This document shows positions 7,817-15,500 of a DNA stretch of 51,111 nt, piece by piece. How positions within the stretch are numbered: the stretch's first letter is position 1; each line of letters begins with the position of its first letter. The DNA is from JAGLQA01 sp023135565 (GTDB lineage Bacteria; Acidobacteriota; Aminicenantia; UBA2199): assembly GCA_030639305.1 (NCBI GenBank), contig DAOWCY010000022.1:1-51111 (forward strand), given 5' to 3'. The notes below the pieces were generated by a model that saw nothing but the letters and a program-made list of their open reading frames with translations, was not told the origin of the DNA and did no database searches. A program made the translations under genes and the position numbers.

Positions 7817-7880
7817 AGCGTATATTTAGAGAAAATAAAAAGGAATGTCAAGTGAAAAAAAGGGATACTCAATATACGCT
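7817..7880 (-). promoter_or_regulatory. TTGACA promoter element inside a 10-bp inverted repeat
   Basis: AGCGTATATT (7817-7826) and AATATACGCT (7871-7880) are perfect inverted copies. Between them the minus strand carries TTGACA (7851-7846); 17 bases further is TAAATA, and TATACT lies a little beyond that. The arrangement suggests a regulated promoter for the 20-residue ORF. Confidence 0.45.
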
Positions 7881-7901
7881 TGGGAAAATTGAATTTTCAT
7901 A

Positions 7902-7930
7902 TTGATATTTAACGATTTTGATGTTATTAT
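7902..7930 (+). promoter_or_regulatory. Promoter of the DUF4258/YgiT pair
   Basis: TTGATA (7902-7907) and TATTAT (7925-7930) are 17 bases apart, about 30 bases before the ATG at 7961. Confidence 0.6.
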
Positions 7931-7960
7931 AAATAAGGTGATGAACTAAAGTGAAGTATC

Positions 7961-8263
7961 ATGGAAATTGATTGGATTAAAATATCTGTGAAAAACAACG
8001 AATACTATTTTACAGGACATGGTGAAGATGAGCGCATGAATGATAACCTGACAATCTTGGAAATAGAAGAAGCTATATTGTCCGGCAGGATACTTGAGAA
8101 CTACCCGGAAGATAAACGCGGTGAATCTTGCCTTGTTGTTGGATTTACCAATTCCGGTATCCCGGTTCATATTGTCTGCGGTGAACGAAACGGTAAACTG
8201 GTGATTATAACCGTTTATATTCCTCAGCCACCCAAATTTAAAACACCCTATATAAGAGGATAA
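7961..8263 (+). CDS. DUF4258 family protein (putative toxin of a toxin-antitoxin pair)
   Basis: The protein has 100 residues. The pattern YYFTGHGEDERMNDN, then EIEEAILSGRILENYPEDKRGESCLVVGF, PVHIVCG and LVIITVYIP is that of DUF4258, a small RelE/BECR-like fold group often paired with a zinc-finger antitoxin. The order toxin-first followed two bases later by a YgiT-type gene matches the MqsR/MqsA arrangement. The toxin role is inferred from this pairing; no activity is visible from sequence. Confidence 0.75.
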   Translation: MEIDWIKISVKNNEYYFTGHGEDERMNDNLTILEIEEAILSGRILENYPEDKRGESCLVVGFTNSGIPVHIVCGERNGKLVIITVYIPQPPKFKTPYIRG

Positions 8264-8265
8264 CG

Positions 8266-8511
8266 ATGAGCAAATGTAATTTTTGTGGTAATAAAGATAC
8301 TGCTGAAAAGCACACGGATTATATTTACAGGCATAAAGGGCATTTTATGCTCTTTGAGAATGTGCCGTGTGAAGAGTGTACGTTCTGTGGTGAGCATTAT
8401 TATGAGGCAAAAATTTTAAAGAAAATCGAGAAGGATTTCTTTGAAGTCCTTGATAAAAAGAAACAACCTGCGAGGAAGATCGAAATGCCTGTAGAAGTAT
8501 TCGCCTATTGA
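8266..8511 (+). CDS. YgiT-type (MqsA N-terminal-like) zinc-finger protein, putative antitoxin
   Basis: The protein has 81 residues with two CxxC pairs, CNFCG at the N-terminus and CEECTFCGE in the middle, which form the zinc-binding module of MqsA/YgiT. The C-terminal half (EAKILKKIEKDFFEVLDKKK) is helical, but the helix-turn-helix of full MqsA is absent. Translation starts two bases after the DUF4258 stop, with agaggataacg as ribosome site, so the two are co-translated. Confidence 0.78.
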   Translation: MSKCNFCGNKDTAEKHTDYIYRHKGHFMLFENVPCEECTFCGEHYYEAKILKKIEKDFFEVLDKKKQPARKIEMPVEVFAY

Positions 8512-8533
8512 GGTATACGGCGCGGAAAACCAC

Positions 8534-8647
8534 ATGGCGCAAGATTTAGAGATTATAAAAGAATTAGAAAAAGAGATAGGAAAAAAATTAGCTGACTTTC
8601 TATTAGAGTTGCGAAAAGGGGTTTTTAATATTATAATAAGGATATGA
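8534..8647 (+). CDS. 37-residue leader ORF overlapping the MNT gene (copy 1)
   Basis: MAQDLEIIKELEKEIGKKLA... ends in ...GVFNIIIRI with its TGA overlapping the MNT start as ATGA, suggesting translational coupling. A second copy at 9484-9597 has the same length and no indels (12 base changes, mostly replacing residues), and that copy carries a good promoter and ribosome site. In this first copy the upstream ribosome site has been lost. It is predicted to form an amphipathic helix. Family unknown; perhaps a short regulator or a remnant antitoxin. Confidence 0.5.
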   Translation: MAQDLEIIKELEKEIGKKLADFLLELRKGVFNIIIRI

Positions 8648-8678
8648 AGAACGTTGAAGAAATAAAGAGCCGGGAATT
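8534..8678 (+). repeat. Direct duplication, leader part, copy 1 (partner 9484-9628)
   Basis: The 145 bases covering the leader ORF and the first 12 codons of the MNT gene recur at 9484-9628 with only scattered substitutions and no indels. Confidence 0.9.
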
Positions 8679-9012
8679 GCTGGATATATTAGCCGACGTC
8701 AAAGAGGAAGTCTGGCAAATATTCGGGGAAAGATTAAGGCAACTGGTTTTATACGGTTCTTATGCCAGGGGGGAACAAGACGCTGAGTCGGATATCGATA
8801 TAATGATAATCCTGGATGAGGATGAAGAAGAGGTGCGTAAGTACCGCTATATCATTGCCGATGTGATGGGAGAATTGACCATAAAGTATGGAAAATTAAT
8901 TTCTTTAACAGAGGTGGCATATAATCACTATACCGACTACGTGGATATATTGCCTTTTTATAAGAATATAGATGAAGAAGGAGTCGAGATATATGGAAGC
9001 AAGGCAGCTTGA
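8644..9012 (+). CDS. MNT-type nucleotidyltransferase, putative antitoxin
   Basis: The protein has 122 residues. LVLYGSYARGEQDAESDIDIMIIL carries the GSxARGE...SDxDxx signature of minimal nucleotidyltransferases, with two metal-binding Asp in DID. These proteins AMPylate (or simply bind) the partner HEPN toxin. The stop overlaps the HEPN start region at 8993, and the leader ORF overlaps its ATG. The 3' part (8842-9017) is duplicated at 10442-10617. Confidence 0.87.
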   Translation: MKNVEEIKSRELLDILADVKEEVWQIFGERLRQLVLYGSYARGEQDAESDIDIMIILDEDEEEVRKYRYIIADVMGELTIKYGKLISLTEVAYNHYTDYVDILPFYKNIDEEGVEIYGSKAA

Positions 9013-9424
9013 TTTATGCCGCTATCGTTTAGAGAAAGCAAAAGACGAATTGAGCACATCCGAATTAATCCTAAAAAACAAGAAATTTTCTCAATCTATA
9101 AATCGTTCTTATTATTCGATTTTTCATGCGGTACGGGCATTATTGGCCCTGGAAAAAATTGATTCGGTAAAGCATTCAGGAGTAATTTCCCGCTTTGCCT
9201 TGCATTTTGTAAAAACAGGAAAAATCGAACGTGAATATTCGAAAATGTTGACAACCGCGTTTAAGATCAGGAACGACTGTGATTACAGTGATTTTTATGT
9301 AGCGGCCTATGAGGATGCGAAGATGCAGTTTGAGAATGCGAGCAAGTTTATCAAGCGAATCGAGGAATATATAAAGTCGATTGACATTTCTATCAAAGAT
9401 GATTCTAATCGTGGAGAGCGTTGA
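8993..9424 (+). CDS. HEPN-domain protein, putative RNase toxin
   Basis: ATG at 8993 (MEARQLDLCRYRLEKAKDEL) is preferred; it overlaps the nucleotidyltransferase stop by 20 bases. The protein is 143 residues and all-helical. It carries the HEPN pattern QSINRSYYSIFHAVRALL in the second helix and an R-x4-Y motif (RNDCDY) in place of the classical Rx4-6H, as is common in the PF05168 branch. With the preceding MNT gene it forms a type VII-like pair. The tail KDDSNRGER is polar. Confidence 0.83.
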   Translation: MEARQLDLCRYRLEKAKDELSTSELILKNKKFSQSINRSYYSIFHAVRALLALEKIDSVKHSGVISRFALHFVKTGKIEREYSKMLTTAFKIRNDCDYSDFYVAAYEDAKMQFENASKFIKRIEEYIKSIDISIKDDSNRGER

Positions 9425-9438
9425 CGATAAGTTTCTCT

Positions 9439-9466
9439 TTGATATTTTCTCTCTTTGTTGTATAAT
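9439..9466 (+). promoter_or_regulatory. Promoter of leader ORF copy 2
   Basis: TTGATA (9439-9444) and TATAAT (9461-9466) are 16 bases apart; AGGAG at 9473-9477 lies six bases before the ATG at 9484. The string tataatctaagcaggagaa recurs at 10408-10427 before the third, broken copy. Confidence 0.75.
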
Positions 9467-9483
9467 CTAAGCAGGAGAAGCAT

Positions 9484-9597
9484 ATGGCGCAAGATTTAGA
9501 GATTATCGAAGAATTAGAAAAAGCGATAGGGAAAAAATTATCTGACTTACCATTAGAGTTGCGAAAAGGGGTTTTTAATATTATAATAAAGATATGA
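9484..9597 (+). CDS. 37-residue leader ORF, copy 2
   Basis: It begins MAQDLEIIEELEKAIGKKLS and keeps the same length as copy 1. It has its own promoter and AGGAG site. Its TGA overlaps ATGAAGAACGTTGAAG, the preserved start of the MNT gene, which here runs only 18 codons (ending GGFYA) because the UPF0175 cassette has replaced the rest. See the entry at 8534 for the comparison. Confidence 0.5.
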   Translation: MAQDLEIIEELEKAIGKKLSDLPLELRKGVFNIIIKI

Positions 9598-9642
9598 AGA
9601 ACGTTGAAGAAATAAAGAGCCGGGAATTAATGGGAGGTTTTT

Positions 9643-9927
9643 ATGCATAGAGAAATGAGAATAAAAATGCCGGAAGAGATATTTATAGTTCTGAAAAAGG
9701 ATGACAGGGAGTTAAGCGGTGAAATACTTCAAAAGGCAGCTATTCAATATTATATAGAAAAGGAATTGTCTCTTGAACGGGCTGCTTTCATGTGCGGTTT
9801 ATCACGGATGGAATTCATCGATGTCTTATACCGTTTGCATGTTCCTATATTCGATTATTCCGAAGAAGACCTGGAAGAGATACATCGAGAGCGAGACGAA
9901 ATATTGGAGAGAGTCCGGGTAAAGTGA
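9643..9927 (+). CDS. UPF0175 family antitoxin
   Basis: The protein has 94 residues. The core LSLERAAFMCGLSRMEFIDV and the tail VPIFDYSEEDLEEIHRERDEI match the UPF0175 helix-turn-helix antitoxins that pair with DUF3368 PIN toxins. The site gggaggttttt precedes the ATG. The stop overlaps the GTG start of the toxin (GTGA). The gene begins exactly where the duplicated MNT sequence breaks off. Confidence 0.85.
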   Translation: MHREMRIKMPEEIFIVLKKDDRELSGEILQKAAIQYYIEKELSLERAAFMCGLSRMEFIDVLYRLHVPIFDYSEEDLEEIHRERDEILERVRVK

Positions 9928-10403
9928 TTGTAATATCGAACGCGACACCGGTAATAAGTTTGAGTTCGGTCAACCAAATCGGGCTATTAAAATCATTATT
10001 CGGTAAAATTATCATAACAGGAGAGGTAAAATCGGAACTCCTGGCAAAAAATAGATATGGTTCGAGATTTCCTTCATTAGAGTGGGTTGAAGTTTTAGAG
10101 ATAAAAAACAGGGAATTCTTCGAGGCTCTGGCAATAGAACTTGGGGCCGGTGAAGCGTCTATTATTGCTCTTGGCAAGGAGATCGGTTCGGATTTTGTCA
10201 TCATAGATGAGAAACAGGGTTGCAATACAGCCAAATATTTTGGCTTATCGACGATCAGGACACTCTCGATTCTTGAAGCAGCAAAAAAGGCGGGATTAAT
10301 CGCTTCTTTAAAACCCTTAGTTTTAGAAATGGTATATAAAGGTCGTTGGTATAAGAAGGAGTTGATCGAGAAATTTTTAAGAGACAATGGTGAAGAATAT
10401 TAG
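9924..10403 (+). CDS. DUF3368 / PIN-domain toxin
   Basis: The GTG start at 9924 overlaps the antitoxin stop. The 159-residue product begins VIVISNATPVISLSSV, the SN.(T/S)P(L/V)I signature of DUF3368. It contains ELGAGEASIIALGKEIGSDFVIIDEKQG with the conserved acidic residues of PIN nucleases, and ends in the GxI.slkp / lk..G.wy pattern. It is probably a ribonuclease controlled by the preceding UPF0175 protein. Confidence 0.87.
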   Translation: MIVISNATPVISLSSVNQIGLLKSLFGKIIITGEVKSELLAKNRYGSRFPSLEWVEVLEIKNREFFEALAIELGAGEASIIALGKEIGSDFVIIDEKQGCNTAKYFGLSTIRTLSILEAAKKAGLIASLKPLVLEMVYKGRWYKKELIEKFLRDNGEEY

Positions 10404-10427
10404 GCATGTATAATCTAAGCAGGAGAA

Positions 10428-10617
10428 CCACATGGCGCAAATACCGCTATGCGATTGCCGATGTGATGGGCGAATTAACCATAAAGTATGGAAAATTAAT
10501 TTCTTTAACAGAGGTGGCATATAATCACTATACCGACTACGTGGATATATTGCCTTTTTATAAGAATATAGATGAAGAAGGAGTCGAGATATATGGAAGC
10601 AAGGCAGCTTGATTTAT
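10428..10617 (+). pseudogene. MNT nucleotidyltransferase remnant (C-terminal half)
   Basis: Bases 10442-10617 repeat 8842-9017 with very few changes and the same length (176 bp). They encode YRYAIADVMGELTIKYGKLI to the MNT C-terminus and the first codons of the HEPN gene. The 5' junction joins a third copy of the leader start (cacatggcgcaa) directly to the MNT tail. The active-site GSYARGE segment is gone, so this is a deletion remnant of the duplicated locus. Confidence 0.85.
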
Positions 10618-10653
10618 CAAACACCTACGGCGGGTCTGATTCCCAATAAAATT

Positions 10654-10688
10654 TGTGTCGATTTGTGTGGGTTCGTGGTTAAAAAAAA
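10654..10688 (+). repeat. Dispersed 'tgtg..tctgtgg' repeat, copy 1
   Basis: The text ttgtgtcgatttgtgtgggt followed by tcgtggttaaaaaa resembles 47922-47950 and 49553-49580. All three lie shortly before a gene. Function unknown. Confidence 0.5.
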
Positions 10689-10693
10689 GCATG

Positions 10694-10722
10694 TTGTGTA
10701 TTAGCGTTATTTAAGGTATAAT
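10694..10722 (+). promoter_or_regulatory. Probable promoter of the deiminase-like gene
   Basis: TTGTGT (10694-10699) and TATAAT (10717-10722) are separated by 17 bases, 110 bases before the start codon. Confidence 0.5.
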
Positions 10723-10832
10723 TATTTTTAAAATCGGCTGTTGAATACCGGATACCGAAGGCCGGCGCTGACGGCATAAAAACCGGATACTGAATGCCGA
10801 AAACTGAAAATGATATAAGGAGAATAAATATT

Positions 10833-12314
10833 ATGAAAAAATTTAAAAAATTACAGGTTGTTTTTTCGATAATTGTTTTTTTGATGTTGGTGAGCGCTTT
10901 ATCCTATCCCGGTTATGCTCTCGAGGCGAATATGGTTTCCAACGTGGATGGTAAGATTCGCGTCGTCCTGCTCCATTACGGCGAAATGGGTTTTGGCGGT
11001 TTGTGGTTCGACATGACTATTTTCTTTCGCCACCTGATGGATAAAATGGATAAGGATGTGGGGTTTGTCGTTATAGTGGGCAATGACGGCAAAGTCGATG
11101 TAGTAAAAGAGGCGCTGAAACCCTATGAAGCACAGAAACTGCCTGACGGTACGGCGCGGGTCAAATACCTGCCCGTAGAAGTGAAAACTTCGCAGTTTTA
11201 TCCTTATGCCAGGGACGCCTACCTTATTCAGACCGATAAAGATAACAACCTGATTTTTTTAGACTCCGGGTATAACTTTGCGCCTTTCCCGATTCTCAAT
11301 TTCGATGATGTTTTTGCCGGCGCTAAGATCAGGGCCGGGATGTTTAATCGCGGCGGCGGTAATATCAGGACCACCGATAAAGAAATAATTATCGGCATGG
11401 ATACTTTTTTGGGCGTCGATGCTACACGCCGGCACGGTTTTTTAAAAGACACTTTCTACACTATGGCTAAAAATAAGAAAAAGGAAGACACGGCCCTGTT
11501 GAAGAAAAGATTAATTGCTCATGCCGAAGTGATCAACCACGCCCTGGCCCCGGCTAAGAAGATGGTGATACCCGGTTTGGATTATTTTTTTGAAGAATTC
11601 GCGAAAGGGGAATTTAAGTTTACCCGTAAGATAGTGCACAGCACCGGGTCCCAGGCTGCTTATCACACCGATGTTTACTTAGGATTGGGGCATGTGGATA
11701 AAAAAGGCCGGCGCGTTTTATTTATTGCGGACAGCGCTGCCGGGGCAAAGGTTGTAAAGAAAATGCCGGACGCGGAGAGGCGTGAAGTGGAACGCGGTTT
11801 GTATAAGGGGCTGGCAGCGGAAGGCGTAACAGCCGTAGGTATCCCGGTTACGGAAGAGCAGGTTGCAAAGAGGCTTCGTTGGGAACACTATAAACTTTTA
11901 GATTTAAGTTTGGAAAAAACGAAAAAGACCACTGAGGTTCTCGATCGCACTGCTAAACATTTAGAAACCCTGGGCTACCGGGTGGTGCGGATACCTTATC
12001 TGCCCAATGGGCTTCATGACAGTAAAGAGCGTCATGACATAATGTTTGGGATGGGCTTTAATTATTCAAATGTGTTGACCGAAGTCTATGATAATGTAAA
12101 GAAAGTGTATATTCCCCGTTATGGTTTTAAGCAATTGGATGAAGCGGCGGCGCGGGCTTACCGGGAAGCCGGGTTCCGGGTAGTTATTCTCGATGGCCCG
12201 TTGAGTACTGCCATTACTCCGAGAAATGATGGCGCCGGCCTGGATTGTTTGACGTCGGAGATTCGCGTTCCCGTGCGTTGGGCGAAAAAATACTATGCCC
12301 CCGAGAAAAAATAA
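10833..12314 (+). CDS. Secreted guanidino-group-modifying (arginine/agmatine deiminase-fold) protein
   Basis: Start at 10833 (ATG after ataaggagaataaatatt) gives a signal peptide (MKKFKKLQVVFSIIVFLMLV to about SYPGYA). The mature part shows landmarks of the pentein / peptidylarginine-deiminase fold in order: YPYARDAYLI (substrate-binding RD, near residue 120), FNRGGGNIRTTDKEIIIG, YHTDVYLGLG (catalytic His with Asp two residues on, near 275), FNYSNVLTEV, and near the C-terminus GAGLDCLTSEIR with the likely catalytic Cys at about residue 472. The usual GGGxHCxT is changed to GAGLDCLT. The product has 493 residues, longer than agmatine deiminases (about 350-380). It may convert arginine or agmatine outside the membrane; the exact substrate is unknown. 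Neighbouring peptidases would supply arginine. Confidence 0.72.
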   Translation: MKKFKKLQVVFSIIVFLMLVSALSYPGYALEANMVSNVDGKIRVVLLHYGEMGFGGLWFDMTIFFRHLMDKMDKDVGFVVIVGNDGKVDVVKEALKPYEAQKLPDGTARVKYLPVEVKTSQFYPYARDAYLIQTDKDNNLIFLDSGYNFAPFPILNFDDVFAGAKIRAGMFNRGGGNIRTTDKEIIIGMDTFLGVDATRRHGFLKDTFYTMAKNKKKEDTALLKKRLIAHAEVINHALAPAKKMVIPGLDYFFEEFAKGEFKFTRKIVHSTGSQAAYHTDVYLGLGHVDKKGRRVLFIADSAAGAKVVKKMPDAERREVERGLYKGLAAEGVTAVGIPVTEEQVAKRLRWEHYKLLDLSLEKTKKTTEVLDRTAKHLETLGYRVVRIPYLPNGLHDSKERHDIMFGMGFNYSNVLTEVYDNVKKVYIPRYGFKQLDEAAARAYREAGFRVVILDGPLSTAITPRNDGAGLDCLTSEIRVPVRWAKKYYAPEKK

Positions 12315-12575
12315 CCCCGCGGCGCGGAGAACCCTGCCTCCGGCGGCCCTGCCGGGGGCCAAACTTTTGTAAAAGTTTGATCAAAACTTTTGTTGATTTA
12401 AAAGCGAGAAGCATCTCCCTGCTGCGAAGCAGTTTAACGCGGGGAGCCGATAAGGGGCGCTTTTCAGGGCAGAAAATCTGATCGCTCATAAAAAGTTTTG
12501 CGGAGCTTTTTCAAAAGCGACCCCCCGGAGGGCCGCCGGAGGCTAGTAGACTGGGGACGCCGTCCCCCCGCACCC
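12315..12575. repeat. Mosaic intergenic repeat, two inverted units
   Basis: A reverse unit (gcctccggcggccctgccgg, then ccaaacttttgtaaaagttt) at 12334-12395 is followed by ctgctgcgaagcag. A forward unit (cgctcataaaaagtttt ... ggagggccgccggaggc) follows at 12483-12543, and the palindrome ggggacgccgtcccc ends it. It separates two convergent genes and probably terminates both. Confidence 0.75.
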
Positions 12576-15500
12576 TTATTTTTTTAACTTTTTATTAATC
12601 TCCTTTATTGCTGTGTCTAACTGGGGATACCGGTTTTCTAAGCGGTCTTCTAAGGTTTTCTTCACATAAATATCCGGGGCCACTCCGTGCCACTCGATAT
12701 CCTTGCCCTCTAAAGTATAGCAGCCCCAGGAGGGAAGCCGGTAAAAAGAACCGTCCACAAGATCCTTGCCGGATGTGAAAATCAACCAGCGGTAGGTTTC
12801 CGTGCCGATCACCGTGCCCAATTCTAAGGCTTTAAAACCGGCGGCGGTCATCTCCGCATCACTCAAAGACTGCTCGTTGATCAACAGTACGATGGGTTTG
12901 GCAGCAGGCGCAAAATTGGGCTGAGGGGCAAATTTTCCTCCCCGGTACTTCCATTTGGTATATGGCTTCCTGGAGAGGAATTCCAAAACCGCGTCGTGAA
13001 CATTACCCCCTGTATTAAAACGCAGGTCCAGTATTAAAGCCTCTTTTTTGAAAGCTTCGGTGCTCATTTCTACGATAAACTGTCTCAATGAAAATCTACC
13101 CATATTCTTCATATGGATATAAGCGATGCGTTTACTGCTCTTTTTGTCTACATAGTCCTGGTTCTCGCGCTCCCATTCATTGTAAAGATGCCGTTTAAAA
13201 AAGCGATTGCTTTCCGGGTGAATATTAACGCTGTAGCCTTTTTTTTCGCGGCTAAAAGTAAGCTTTATCTCCTTAGCCAACGATGGGGCGGTAAAATAAG
13301 ATTCCCGGTTTTTTTCCGGGTCGATTTTTTGACCGTTCACCGCGGTCAACCCGTCGCCGGGCTTAATGTCGATGCCTTTTTTATCGGCAGCGGAACCTTT
13401 CACCACATACTTTACCCGGTAGGGACTGTCTTCCTGGAAAATAATCCCCGTATGTTCGGTTTGGGTTTTATAAAAAGTTTTTTCCTCATCGCCCCTGGAC
13501 GTGAAGCCTAAGTGGGAGGAGTTCAATTCCCCCAACATATCGTTAATCAACCTGCGCAAATCGGCACGGGTACGTATGTGAGGTAAAAATTTCTTATACT
13601 GTTTCCCGGTTTTTTCCCAATCTAAGCCGTGGAATTTTTCATCGTAGTAATTTTCCTGGAGATTGGCCCACACTTCAGAGAACATCTGGGTAAATTCCCC
13701 GGCCAAATTGCGCCGGAATGTATAATCCATTTTGATGGGCTTGACCGAATCGTCTGTTAGGTCGAGTTCATTAATCACGCCGTTAAGCAGTACATAATAC
13801 TTATCTTTGGCCGCGGAGATATTCAAACCCCAGGTTTTCGCCCCTTTTATTTTTTCAGTTTTCCGGGGTTCGAAAGGCTTTATAGTGGTCTTCCATATAT
13901 TGCCCCTTTCACCGTCATGGTTCGAGATATAAAGTACCGTATAAACGCCTTTTTTGCAAATCACAAAAGGCTGCCTCTGCCCTCCGGCACGGGGTGAAAC
14001 TTGCTGCCAACGTTCGATCATATCTTCGAAATCAAAAGAAACCATGGTTTTTTTTGTAGTTTCTTTAGCCCCTTTAGAAGCTTTTTTAGTAATTGCCTCC
14101 GGCGGGTCAGAACCTTTTTGAAAAAAGGTTCCGACACCTCCAAAAATTTCTGATGAGACGCTGCGCGTCAAGTCACCGCCAGTGCTCTGGGCGTCCTTTT
14201 TTTTATCTTTTTCCTGTTTGTCTTTTTTTTCTTCCTGGAAAAGTTTGTCGAATTCCTGGGAGCGGTACTCTGTGTCATATTTTTCTAAAGCCAGCCGGTA
14301 GATTTTGTTGTTCCTGCCGCCGCGGGGATAGTCCGGTTCATAACGGTCCGCTGAGAAAAACATATACTTGCCGTCGGGCGACCAATAAGGATCGTCCTCC
14401 GACATGCCGGAAGCGGTCAGGTTGACGGTCTTCCCACTCTTCAAATTGTAAACCAAAATATCTTTCTCGAAATTCCGGTAAGCACAAAACACTACCCAAC
14501 GGTCATCCGGGGAAAAATAAGGCTGGCTGTTATAAAAACCCCAGAATTCGTCTTTTACCAATTGTTTGCTTTTAAAGGTTTTTAAGTCGATGATTTTAAG
14601 ATAATTCCTGCCGCTGAGATATACAGCTTTCGACCGGTCACTGTTTAAAGAAAGATCGCGGTTGTTGGCTTTATCGAAAGTTAACTGTTTCCCCGGTTCT
14701 TTTTTATCCGCTCTTATTTTAAACAGGTTGAGCCAGCCCTCCACCGTGCGGCTAAAAAGGATGGTTTTGTTGTCTGCCAGCCACTTTACTTCCATTACCC
14801 TGCCGGTGACTGCAGTTCCCGGCTTGCCGGTAAATTTGCCTTTAATGTCCGAGACAAACAATTCGCCCCGGGAAACAAAAGCGATCTTCTTGCCGTCGGT
14901 AGAGACGTCGAAAGCGGTGATTTTTCCTTTGACATTAAAATCTCGAGCAGTGCTAAGTTTATCCCGGTTAAAGAGTTTTACCGGGAGTTTTTCGGTTTTC
15001 CCGGTTTTAACCTCATAGGTGAATAATTGATAGCCCTTTTCAAAAACGATTAAGTTCCCGTCGGCGCTGACATTGGGCGCTTGAATAGAAACCGGGAAAT
15101 TTGTCAAGCGTTGGATTTTTTTATTCTTAAAGGTATATAAGTTATATTCATCGTTGTCCCGGTCCGATAAAAAATAGATATTGCCGTGCTTGTCGATGGT
15201 AGGAGCGAAATCCTTGCCCCGGTAGGTAGTGTGAACTTTAAACTCTTTCCTTTTGGGATGGTAAGATTTTATATCGGGATTGTAGTCGCCTTTATACCTT
15301 TTGCGGTGAGCGAAATTAAAACTCTCCCAGGTGTCGGTAAAATAAAAAGCGCCGTTCCGCGGATGCTCCACCAAACCGTGAACCGTACTAAAATAATTAG
15401 CCCCGAAAAGCCGCTGCGGTGTGCCGCCGCCGACGCTGACTTTAAATTCGCTGAAATCGTTAAATCTGCCGGAATTAAAATAGATATTTTTTGAATCCCA

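Noticed and set aside
9924..9950. Loss of the first catalytic Asp in the DUF3368 PIN toxin (SNATP)
   Set aside because: From general knowledge, Asn at this position is common in DUF3368, so it is not evidence of inactivation.
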